Below are positions 1-9,437 of a stretch of 64,000 bases of DNA, in pieces; within the stretch, counting starts at the first letter, position 1, and each line of letters starts with the position of its first letter. Source of the DNA: Niveomyces insectorum RCEF 264 (lineage: Eukaryota; Ascomycota; Sordariomycetes; Hypocreales; Cordycipitaceae); the NCBI GenBank assembly GCA_001636815.1, contig AZHD01000005.1:1483072-1547071 (forward strand), read 5' to 3'. The notes under the pieces are model-generated. The model saw nothing but the letters and a program-made list of their open reading frames with translations. It ran no database searches and was not told where the DNA came from. The translations under genes and the position numbers were made by a program.

Positions 1-189
1 GGTCAGGGTGACGGCCTCGCCGTTGGTGCCGGCGACGACCACGCCGTGGAGGCCCGACCGGACGAGGAACTCGAAGTGCTGCCTCTGCACGGCCCAGTCG
101 ATCTCCTGGTCGGCGTCGTCGAGGAACCAGGTGAGGCTGGGGACGTGGATGCCCGGCGGGAAGGCTTTGGCGCCGGTGACGGAACCCAT
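1..189 (-). CDS. DHDPS/NAL-type aldolase, N-terminal part (runs off left edge)
   Basis: The reverse strand opens with ATG at 189 and stays open to the window edge, giving the first 63 residues of a dihydrodipicolinate-synthase-family protein. Known for the family: class I (Schiff-base) TIM-barrel aldolases acting on 2-oxo acids. Fungal members include 4-hydroxy-2-oxoglutarate aldolase-like and L-threo-3-deoxy-hexulosonate aldolase enzymes. Seen here: a PPGIHVPSLTWF strand, then GVVVAGTNGEAV, which matches the G-T-[TN]-G-E signature at the end of beta-2 that binds the substrate carboxylate. The catalytic Lys and Tyr lie beyond the edge, so substrate cannot be assigned. The start is favoured by the CCATGG context and by the family's short lead into the first strand. 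Confidence 0.8.
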   Translation of the reverse strand, partial: MGSVTGAKAFPPGIHVPSLTWFLDDADQEIDWAVQRQHFEFLVRSGLHGVVVAGTNGEAVTLT

Positions 190-1022
190 GGTCGTCTGTT
201 TCAAAAATCGGCAAGAAGTAGGGGGACGCAGTTGGGGACTTTCTGCTATGGTTCGGGTAACAAACCACAAAACTCAACAGCTTTGAATGGAAACCAGGCT
301 ACGTACTCCCTTTTTGTTGTGATGTTGTTGGTCACGCCACTCGCTGAAAATAGAGCTTGCAGCACAAATGTTCGGCGGGTACCGTATATTTCAGAAAAAA
401 AAAATAAAAATAAAGAAAAAACCGATCAATATGGATAAGAGAAATAAAGACGTTGCAGTCCTCGCTGCGGAGACGCTGAGGAGTTGAAGAGGTGTCGGAT
501 AAGGCCATCTTCGTCGCTGCGATCGGATCCGCTACTTGGTATTGGGAAGATGTCACGGACAAAGGCCTACTAACTAGCCTCAGGGGATCTTGTCCCCACT
601 CTGAGCTATCCGACCAGCCGATCTTAGTTTGAGACGGATCGGAGGTGTATCCATTATTACAACACCGTTTGCCGTTCATCTTGATATCTTGACAGGGCAA
701 TTCGGATTCCGTTAGGGGATGACAGAGTCCCGTTGATACAACTGGACAGGCGGCAGGCGTCTATCAACGAGACTTAATGCCAGAAGAAATGAAACGGTCA
801 AGTCGAATGTCTTTGTTGACACTGACAGCTTTTCCCGTCGATCGGATCCCCGAGGAGACAGCCGAGCACCTAAGCCGCCTTCCGATTCGCTTTCCGAGCA
901 CCAGCTTGACTAAGCTCACGCTTGTTCGCGTAGTGCACCCGAGGTGCATTCGGCGAGCGTCCCCCAGTAAAAATATAAGGCGTGAAATAAAGCGTAAAAT
1001 AAAGCGTACATCAAACCCTCTT
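190..1022. other. Intergenic, no supported gene
   Basis: The 833 bases between the aldolase start and the F-box-like stop hold no ORF with protein-like composition; the longest (332-700, reverse) has no recognisable motif. It must contain the aldolase promoter on the right of 189. A small imperfect tandem repeat of a 12-mer (CGTRAAATAAAG, about 2.5 copies) lies at 981-1010, just downstream of the F-box-like stop codon, where it could add A-rich 3'-end sequence. That role is a guess. Confidence 0.4.
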
Positions 1023-1840
1023 TCACACTTCATCCTTGTCAATGGACACCTGTAGTTCGCACCCGCGCACCTCGCGCGTTGCCTCCTTCCAAAGCGCAAC
1101 CACGTCCTCCGCCGGCTGGTATGCCGGCCAACTTCCCCAATGCGCCGTAGCCAGACCCCTAGCCGTATCGTATCGATATAGAAAGGCATGATGCGTGTCT
1201 TCCCCCCACGGCCTTGTCCTGGCTACGTCAAATGTGACCAGGTATAGCTCCCGCAATGCCGGCATCCGCCGCACCGCCCGCGCCGCGCCGCGGTACAGCC
1301 GGTCCATGTCCGCCGCCACCGGCACGCTGCGGAACGCGTCCTCATACAGGTCTTCCGGTGCCGGCACCTCGATCCGTAGCGAGTCTTGATCGAACTCGTC
1401 GAGATCCACCACCGGCGATGGGCGGTCTCGCGGCGAGTCCTCGGGGTTGCGCTCCAACAGCCACGAGCCATGCGGCGTCACCGCCGGGTACTCGACCGCG
1501 AGCCGTTCTAGGTACGGCCACCCGCGTGCTGCTTCGTCGTCGTCGTCGGAAGAGGCTGCCGCGGGCGGGAAGATGACTTCGGGCGCGACCACGACGTCCG
1601 ACAGACGCAGCACCTTGAGTTGTCGTGACCAGGCCCTCAGGCCGCGCAGGAACGCATCATGTCCCGTACTGTGCCTGTCGACCAGTATGGGGGGGCTGCT
1701 GGCGTGGTCTTTGGGGGTCGCGTACCCGCACGAAAGCACCACCTCGGCGTGTGGGCAGCGGGTTTTGGCGAGTGCATCGCCGATTTCTGTTGGCGAAGGA
1801 GGAAAAAATGAGCATTGCATCAATTTTTTATTGTAATGGG

Positions 1841-1873
<33 letters not shown>

Positions 1874-1886
1874 AAATTAAACAAAC

Positions 1887-1918
<32 letters not shown>

Positions 1919-2746
1919 TTCAATCAAACCCGAATGATCGCCTGCCTTACCGTCTCGCAGCCGTTTGCGCAGCTCCACATCCTTCTTTTCGCTCTCCCAC
2001 AAGTCAAAGTCGATCATCCGTGCATTGGGCAGGCTGTTGATGATGGACGCCCACGCCGCCGCGGAGATGTGCCGCTCCTTGCCCGAGATCAGCTCCGAGA
2101 CGCTTGTGACCACGGGCAGCTCGTCGTCCACGGCGGCATCGGCGAGCGGGACCAACTGCAGGATCGAGTGGATGTATCGGTCGTCGAAGATGTCACGGTG
2201 CTTGAAGTCGAGGTCGCGCCGCTTCATCTCCACCGCGCCGCAATGGCGGGTGTCGCTCGGCGAGAAGGCCGTGATGCAGAGCGAGATGCATGCCCTATCA
2301 TCATCGCTGCCGTCGGCCCCGGGCTCAGGTGTCCACCGATGAAAGACGCTGAAGAAGAGCCGCAGCGTCTCGCTGAAAATGGCGCCGTTGCGCTTCCCCT
2401 CTTCTGCCGTCTCAAAGTCGCCGTACACGTCGACGCCGTACGACTCCAGCTCGACATCCAGGTCCACCGTGCGCACATAGGCCCGGCGCCGCGGGCACAC
2501 GACGCGGTCGACGTCGGCGAGGCGCGTGCGGTCCAGCCGCAGATGGCGGAACGTCAGACGCTCCACCTCGTCGCGCCACGCACTACACACACACGCATAC
2601 GGGGCGATGTCGGCGGCGTTCGTGCTGCGGATTCGTTGGTGGTTGTAGAGCCGGTAGGGCGAGCCTTGGGGTTCACGCCAGCAGGCCAACTCGACGATAT
2701 GGCGTGTGATCTCCGCGGGTAGGGGCCATTTGTTGGTCTGTATCAT
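1023..2746 (-). CDS. F-box-like fungal protein, one intron
   Basis: Two open frames join across a GT-AG intron at 1787-1950 (donor GTAAGG, acceptor CCAACAG, phase 1) to give about 519 residues. The start at 2746 begins MIQTNKWPLPAEIT; an upstream in-frame ATG at 2854 would add 36 residues without F-box character. Residues 8-60 resemble a fungal F-box-like module: LPAEI followed by a CVCSAWRDEVE segment typical of 'clerk-like' F-box helices. The remainder is an unclassified region ending in a conserved-looking Trp/Tyr-rich tail. Known: such proteins usually recruit substrates to SCF ubiquitin ligases, but no partner is visible here. It is divergent from the HET gene with about 270 nt between starts. 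The intron carries a long T/A homopolymer array, listed separately. Confidence 0.7.
1840..1919. repeat. Poly(T)/poly(A) duplicated block inside an intron
   Basis: Two adjacent units of the form T-run, A-run, AATT, then AACAAACCC or CAATCAAACCC occupy nearly half of the 164-nt intron of the F-box-like gene. T and A runs of 8-25 nt abut, so each unit can fold into a perfect A:T hairpin. The array sits entirely between the splice sites, so the coding frame is unaffected. Homopolymer lengths of this kind are often wrong in assemblies. Confidence 0.85.
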
Positions 2747-3018
2747 CTTTGCGTTGAAGGCGCTGCTGGGGGTGAAGGGCAAGGTGTCTATAAGTAAAAA
2801 AGAAGGAAGTTTTAGAGATAGTCTGGAGCGTCCACCCAGATCGGTCGAGTTCACCTACCCCCCGACAGCACGCACGTGCGCTGTGTTAAGTGCTTTGCAT
2901 GAGCCAATTGAAATCACCGCCTGTTACGGTACGCTGATATGCCGGCGGGATTTGGGGCATTGTGTGCCTCGCATCCACACCACGAAGCACAACCACGGAG
3001 CACGTCTACGTGCACACG

Positions 3019-5080
3019 ATGCGGCTCTTGCACACGGCCACGCTTCGGCTCAGGTCCTTTCCGAGCAGCGAAAGCGCCGCACTCCCCAGCTATGCAGCCT
3101 TGTCCCATACGTGGGGGAAGGAGGCCGACGAGGTCCATTTCCACGACATCCGCGATGAGTCCCGGCCGTTGCCGGAACACAAGGCTGGCTTCCAAAAGCT
3201 GCGCGGGGGTTGTCGCCAGGCCCAGCTGGACGGCTACGACTTCATCTGGATCGACACGTGCTGCATCGACAAGACCAGCAGCGCGGAGCTGTCCGAGGCC
3301 ATCAACTCCATGTTCGCGTGGTACCGCCAAGCGGACACATGCTACGCCTATCTCGAAGACGTCGTGAAAGCCGACGCGAACCAGCCGCTGCACCGGAGCC
3401 GGTGGTTTACGCGCGGTTGGACCCTGCAGGAGCTCATCGCCCCCCCCGACGTGGTGTTCTACGATTCGGCCTGGAAGAAGCTCGGCCAGCGGAACCACAT
3501 GGCGTCGCAGGCGCTGCTCACCGAGATCACGGGCATTTCCGGCACGGTCCTGAACCGAACGAGCCTGGAAGCGTGCTCGGCAGCCGCAGGCCAGCACGCG
3601 CATCACCGGCTGCGCGGCGGCCGGTGCGTCGCGCCGGGGTGCCACGGCGAGCCGGACGCGCTCGGGCGCATCCTGGGCGACTACAGTGCCGCGCAGAAGA
3701 TGTCGTGGCTCAGCCGCCGCACCACCACGCGCGTCGAAGACCTGGCGTACTGCCTCTTGGGCCTCTTCGACGTCAACATGCCGCTGCTCTACGGCGAGGG
3801 CGGCAAGGCGTTCGTCCGGCTGCAGGAAGAGATCATCAAAAAGTCGGACGACCAGTCCATCCTCGCTCACGGCATCCTCCTCCCTCGCCGTCCTGCCGAC
3901 CAGGCTTCAGCTTCGAACCTGCGGACGGGGAGTCCGCATCTCCTCGCAGCGTCGCCGTCGGCCTTTGCCACGGCCGCGGACATCATCGGCACGGAGCAGG
4001 TGATGCAGCAGCTGGGCATTCACAGCCGCCACCCCCGATCCCCCATCATTCTGAACCCCAAGTGGATCACGATCAGCATGTACACGTGTCCGTGTCGGCC
4101 CGACCGGAGCGGCAGCAGCGACGACTACTGGATCGGCATTCTCGACTGCGGCTACGCGGACGACTGTGTGAGCCGCCCGGGCCTGGTTCTGTCTGCGGTC
4201 GGCCCGCACGAGAAGACCTACGCGCGCGTGGGCAACATCGGGCTTCTGCGGCTGGACCCGTCACCCGCTCAGGGCTTCTTCCCGATTGCCACAGACCATG
4301 GCTCTTTGACTCGTACGTGCTGGATACGCCAGTGGGAGGGGGGGGCGGCAATGAACCATACTGAGCGTGGACCGCTGACCATCGGCAGTGAAGTACGACC
4401 TGGGCAACGCCGTATTTGAGACTGTCCATTTGCTCCTCGCCGGGCCCGAGAAACACACGAGACCCAGAGCCAGCTCAGTCGACTTTGTGACACCGCCGCT
4501 TCGACTGACCGTGCGCGTAGACGGTCTCGGTTGCCGCACAGCCTATCCTCTCGCCGACAGGGCTGCGTTCAACCCGGCATACTTGGCTCCAGTCAAGAAA
4601 CAGTGGTCTGCCATCCAGCCAAACCCGCTCCTATGTGGTATAGTGTGCCTTGCAAGGAAAGAAGAGCGTTCCCGACCTATGTTTGTCCTCTGGGGGCTTC
4701 GCCAGGCTAGCGCCGTGCCCATGCCCTGGGAGATCCGCGTTGAGCTGTCGCAGGGCTCTCCGTGGTGCCGGATTGTACAGTGGCAAGACGTCATGGGGGA
4801 CACATGCTGGCCGGGTGCCATGACAGCCGATCTTCAGACGCAATTCGGGGACCGAGCCGAAGCGATCATGAGGAGTTACAACAACACGAGCAGCAAGCTG
4901 AGGACGGACATCGCAGCTCCTTTCAAGACGTTGCCAGTTGACAGCGTGCATTCGACGTGGTCTGCTTCGGCTCTCACCGAAGAAGCACGAGAGGCGGTCG
5001 GGGTGCAGTTCTCTGTCAAACTCAAGGAGGCCCTGTTCCTCGGGAGGCTGCTTTACGAATTTGAAGTCAGTGTAGCGTAG
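3019..5080 (+). CDS. HET-domain protein (heterokaryon incompatibility family)
   Basis: About 661 residues after removing an intron at 4313-4388 (GTACGT ... GCTGACCATCGGCAG, phase 1). The start at 3019 gives MRLLHTATLRL, the usual HET opening; an in-frame ATG at 2962 only adds unrelated sequence. The HET domain spans about residues 1-165 and shows its signatures: YAALSHTWG, FIWIDTCCIDK, an AINSMFAWY segment and RGWTLQELIAP. It is followed by the typical DYSAAQKMSW and YCLLGLFDVNMPLLYGEG blocks. Known: HET domains are TIR-like modules that trigger cell death in vegetative incompatibility, some with NACHT-WD partners. No NACHT or repeat region is seen here. A Cys/His/Gly-rich insertion at about residues 200-235 is unusual. 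It is convergent with the Hsp70-like gene 100 nt downstream. Confidence 0.88.
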
Positions 5081-5179
5081 GGAAACCTAGGGTGCTTGCC
5101 CGTTCCTCTCGCAAGAGTTCGGGGGGGAGAAACTTCGACAGAAGTTGTTCCTGCAAATATATGATCTACAACACAGCAT

Positions 5180-7604
5180 CTAGAATTTGGTTTCCACTGC
5201 GGAATACTCCTCGCCCCCCACTTTGAGTGAAAATTTCATCAGGCCAGACGGATTGATCTCGATTTCAAGAGCAAAGGCGAGCTTCCAGAACACGGCTTTG
5301 TCCGACGAGCGCTCCCGTCGGCTGAAGAAGCTCGTAGGGACGAGGCTGAGATCCGTAGACAGCCTACAGTTTCTCCGACAGGATGCTCCTTCTGTTGGAA
5401 GACATCAGCACCAGTGGAATTCACAATGACCAAGGTCAAGGCGAAATTTGAGAGAAAACGTACCGTCACCAGGCGGGTGCCTAGGCGCGTCATCTTCGCT
5501 GGATTCGTAGAGGCTGTCCCAAACCATCAACTCGCGCTTTTGGAACTCCCGGTCACTGAACGTCTTATTGAACGACAGTCGGATTCTTTCGTCTCGCTTT
5601 AGTTCCTGTCCCTGCGGTGAATGTCAGTGGACAGCGTGTGCACGGTTTCGCAGGAGGACCGGGTCTGTTGGCCGAAATAGACAGACCTTGCGCATGTACC
5701 ATTCCATACGCGTGCAACGGTACTCCTCGGCCCATTCATCGTAGAAGATCGGATGTCCTTTGTCGACGACTGGATCCCAATTTGCCGTGACTTTTGTCCC
5801 GTAGTGTTTGGGTGACCTCGTCGTCAAGACAGTAGCCCGGCCATTCAATTTGGACAAGATGGCTCCTCTAACCACAGAATTAGACATGGCCTCTGGCAGC
5901 CCCTCGACCACGGCAGTCCTTACTTACTTGGCTATCGCTGCCCATCTGCGGCGGAGCGTTAGTGGATGCCAAAATAGTTGTCCCAAGGCAAAACAAACTC
6001 ACCCGTCTTTTGGCTGGATCACCATGACCCCCGGGTGCGACTTTTCGATCACGCTCTTGAGGTAGTGGCTTCCACCGAAGCCGCCGACTAGGAAGATGGC
6101 CTGTGCAGAGTATGAGCGATGGCTTCCAGATGGTGCGCCCTGTAGATGGAGACTTACTGTCCTTGTGTTCTCATCCGAACTGCTCGCGTCGCTGGCTTGA
6201 GCTTGGTATTCAGCCTTGGCTCGGCGTACCTGGTCGGTGACGAGGTTGTCGATGGTTGTAATAACGGGGTCAAAGATCTTCTGTAGCGTTGGGCTGTTGA
6301 CGATCAGTCTATCGTTCTCGCGTACATGCTTGGATGCCAAGTCACAGGTAAGGAAAGCGTGGGCATGCATTACCCTGGCAAGGCCAAAGCGTCTCTCTCC
6401 AGTCCTTTTGCCGGGTTGTCCTCGAGCTTGGCCATCGTGAATTTGGCGTATTTGCAGACATCGTTCGGCCCGCGAAAACTGGGCTTGATGACGAAGTCAA
6501 AGTCTTTCATGGCATCCCTGTATGCGTCCGACTTCCGCAGCGCTACAAAGGCCTCGTTCCCAGCGACAGCGCCTTGGACGAGCTGTTCGAAGCCTTTGTT
6601 CAGAAGCAGAGACCCGGCTATCCCCCCTGAGGTGTGGTGTCAGATCAGACTGCTCTCGTTGAGAGAGACTAGCTAGACAGCATACCTGAAGCGACCGTCA
6701 ACGTCCGAAGCGCGAACGGCTCGACGCCCTTCACCTCGTACGAGATGAGGTCCACAGTTCCTCCGCCGGCGTCGCACACGGTCATGACGTCGCCTTTCTA
6801 CGACAGAAATTAGTCCAAAAAAAAAAAAAAATAAAACCCCTCGAGCCTGTTTCGTGCGACACGAGTTCGTTACCTTGAGCCCCCGATTCTTCATCGAGTC
6901 TAACGTGAAAAGCGCTGCGGCTTCGGGCTCGGTGATCATGTCGACGGGAGTGATACCGGCTCTCTCCGCCGCCTGATCTTGTTAGGCATCTCTCTCCCGC
7001 TCTCTCTGCAAACCGACATATACACGGACAAACAATCCATGCATACCTTCTGCGTCAAGTGTTTGGCCTTCTCGGACCAGATGGCCGGTACTGTCAGCAC
7101 AAAGCGTTTCTCAAACCCGTCGAGAAAGGATTGATCCAGTCCCTCGCTTTTGATCTCCTCCAGTGCATGGTTGTAGATTGCTCTAAAGTAGTCCGCAGCG
7201 ACCTCCAATACGTCTTTGGGGAGTTTTTTTGTCTCAGCCTGGAGGTCCACCTGAATGTCATACGGCCACAGGTTACTCTGATCCGGGTCGAGAAGGAGTT
7301 TGAGGTTGATGATCTTGTCTTCCACGAGATTGTCGATCTCGTAGCCCCATTTGCATGTCTGGGAGCCCTTGTCGTATTTCACGACGCTTGGTGTCTTGGG
7401 TAGCTTTCGATCGAAGCCAGGCCAGTCGGTAATAATGCGGATGTCATTGGGAGCCGTCGTGTACGCATAGGCGATTCTAGCAAGCGTTGGTCACCGTGAG
7501 CAAGGCACGATACACCTCGAGTTGATGGGCCGGCCCACTTACCCGCTGTACGTTGTGCCAAAGTCCAGCGCGATGACGATGGCGTCCCGTTCTGATTCAG
7601 CCAT
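5180..7604 (-). CDS. Hsp70-like ATPase, 11 exons
   Basis: I reconstruct 587 residues from exons 7543-7604, 7047-7476, 6874-6972, 6686-6797, 6374-6626, 6158-6308, 6003-6100, 5928-5945, 5687-5867, 5464-5611 and 5180-5391. All phases agree and all ten introns are GT-AG (57-76 nt). The actin-fold ATPase signatures are present: ALDFGTTYSG (phosphate 1, residues 12-21), CDAGGGTVDLI (phosphate 2) and IFLVGGFGGSHYL (adenosine). The C-terminus is short and lacks a canonical substrate-binding domain, as in the expanded family of fungal Hsp70-like proteins. It is therefore not a housekeeping chaperone, and its function in this branch is unknown. Exon 8 is only 18 nt. The fifth intron acceptor (6309) was chosen because it alone keeps frame. 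The coiled-coil gene at 8059 diverges from its start. Confidence 0.87.
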
Positions 7605-8058
7605 TTGATTGTAAAGATGCCTGTGGATCCCTGCTGAACGAAATTGCAGTCTGTTCTGGTGTTGTTAGCCTTGTTCCAGAAACAACTCGGTCAACTTTCT
7701 CCTCAAATACGCCTGGCCAAATCAAATCAAAACTCATACACAATTCTTCAACGAAATATTCAGCCTGCGTGCCTACCGGTGGAGGAGACCGGACCCCCGC
7801 TCAATTTTCAGCCTCAGAATCGGGCACAGATCCTGCTGCCCAAGGTATCAGAGTAGAAGGGGGGAGGGCTTGAGACACTTATTGGTCGGGCTGTGCTGGT
7901 ATTCTCCCAATGAGTTGCGGGCAGACAATTAGACGCCTTTCTCACGCCCATGGACAAATACTGGGCTGGAGAAGGATTCAGCCTCATTTTTGTCGTCCTC
8001 CCCCGCCGCGTAGGCGTGCGAAAATTGACGCTGCCGGCTCTATCAAAATTTCCTCACA
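7605..8058. promoter_or_regulatory. Shared divergent promoter region
   Basis: These 454 bases separate the start codons of the Hsp70-like gene (reverse) and the coiled-coil gene (forward), and contain no coding sequence. Head-to-head placement allows shared regulation. I see no clear TATA box or named operator. Confidence 0.4.
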
Positions 8059-9269
8059 ATGGAGCGTTATCAGTACGGCATATCGGCGAGCGTTTCGAGC
8101 AGGGTCAACGAGACAAACGAAAACGTCCGCACGCTCCATCAAAAAGTCGACGAAGTCAACCGGAGACTCTACGCGCTTACCCACGAGCTCAAATCTACCA
8201 AGCCTAGAGGCTTTGAATCGCCGCTGATCAACGTACGTGAAAGGGAACCGGAGCAACATCCGGGTGCTTGTATGGCCGACACCATTGTTTTTTTCTGCAG
8301 GGGCCAAACGTGCTGACCAGAGTCAACATAAAAGCAGCCGTCACAAACTGAGGTCGACCGCCTGAAGGACGAGAACAGGGGACTGAGAGTCGAGATTTCA
8401 AAGCTCCGAGGCATTGTCACCCAGTCCAGACGACGTGATGACGGTTTCACGGACGATACGATCGAGAGGCATGTGTTGGAGCTGAAGAACGGCATCTTTC
8501 AGTTTGTTCGCAACCACATGTCCCAGCAGACAGCGACGATTGATGTGCCCCGTGGTAGCTCTCCAGATCTCAGAGACTTGGTCATCCAATCCAAGGTAGC
8601 ATCGGCACTGTATGCCCGGCTCTTTTCGGAGGATGCTCCGTACTTCGGCATCTCGCCCGCCAGCTCCTGCATACAGTTTGATAGCGGCTTGCGGGAGTTT
8701 GAGATGCAGCTCAAAACGCTGGGTTGCAATGGTAACAACTCGGCCTCGCGACCACGATTAAAAAAAATAAAAAATAAAATAAATAGAGACTAATCGTGCT
8801 CGCAGACGACGAACTTCGAAACTGGCGCGTGGCCACTCTTCGGCTGTCGGCCAAGCTTGTGTTTCCCAGCGAGAACGACGAGGATACGTTGGACAGCCTT
8901 GCTTCCGACATATTGGCGAATGACCTTGGCGTTGATTCCATCCAAGGCCCGTGGGGCGCTGCTGCGCTGACCGAGCTCGCCCAGGTATGCGCCGTTGCCT
9001 ACGAGCTGGCCGCCAAGTTCCGCGCCTCCAACATCGAGTACAAATGGGAGCAGGGCACGGCGCCTCCTGCCTCTGCCCTTCCGGGGGACAAGGCATTTGA
9101 AGTCGTGGGAATCGAAGGGTCTGAGAACATCAACGAGCGGCACCAGCCTTTCGCCGCAACATGCATTGTCTTCGGCGGTGTCATTCGAGGCGACAGGACA
9201 ACGGGTACGCTACGGGACGGAACGATTCGTCTGACGCCTTCGAGTGTCGTCAAGCGAGGTGACTGGTAG
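8059..9269 (+). CDS. Coiled-coil protein next to Hsp70-like gene
   Basis: Three exons (8059-8232, 8338-8731, 8806-9269) give 343 residues. The first intron ends at CAG 8337 after a perfect TGCTGAC branch site at 8311. The stronger-looking TTCTGCAG acceptor at 8300 would lead to an early stop and is rejected. The N-terminal 110 residues are a predicted coiled coil (RVNETNENVRTLHQKVDEV, then EVDRLKDENRGLRVEISKL after the intron). The remainder is a helical region I do not recognise by name. Its composition resembles proteins frequently found beside fungal Hsp70-like genes, so a partner role is an inference from position only. No membrane segment or signal peptide is seen. Confidence 0.75.
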
Positions 9270-9437
9270 CCTTCCTGATGAGCGGGCCACAGGAGGCACC
9301 CAGCGGAAATGCATCGTTCACTCGGTGTTGTTGCTGTTGCGCCTTTCCAAAAATTCCCCCTTCTACAGAGCTGGCTTTAAGGATGATTTGAGAGAGACGG
9401 CGGAAGATCTCTTTTTGATAACTCTTACGTACATGAC

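Noticed and set aside
2914..3870. 318-aa reverse ORF
   Set aside because: Antisense to the HET domain, whose motifs are unmistakable on the forward strand.
8233..8300. Intron ending at the strong TTTTTTCTGCAG acceptor in the coiled-coil gene
   Set aside because: It leads to an in-frame TGA after 16 codons; the acceptor at 8337 follows a TGCTGAC branch site and keeps a 343-residue frame.
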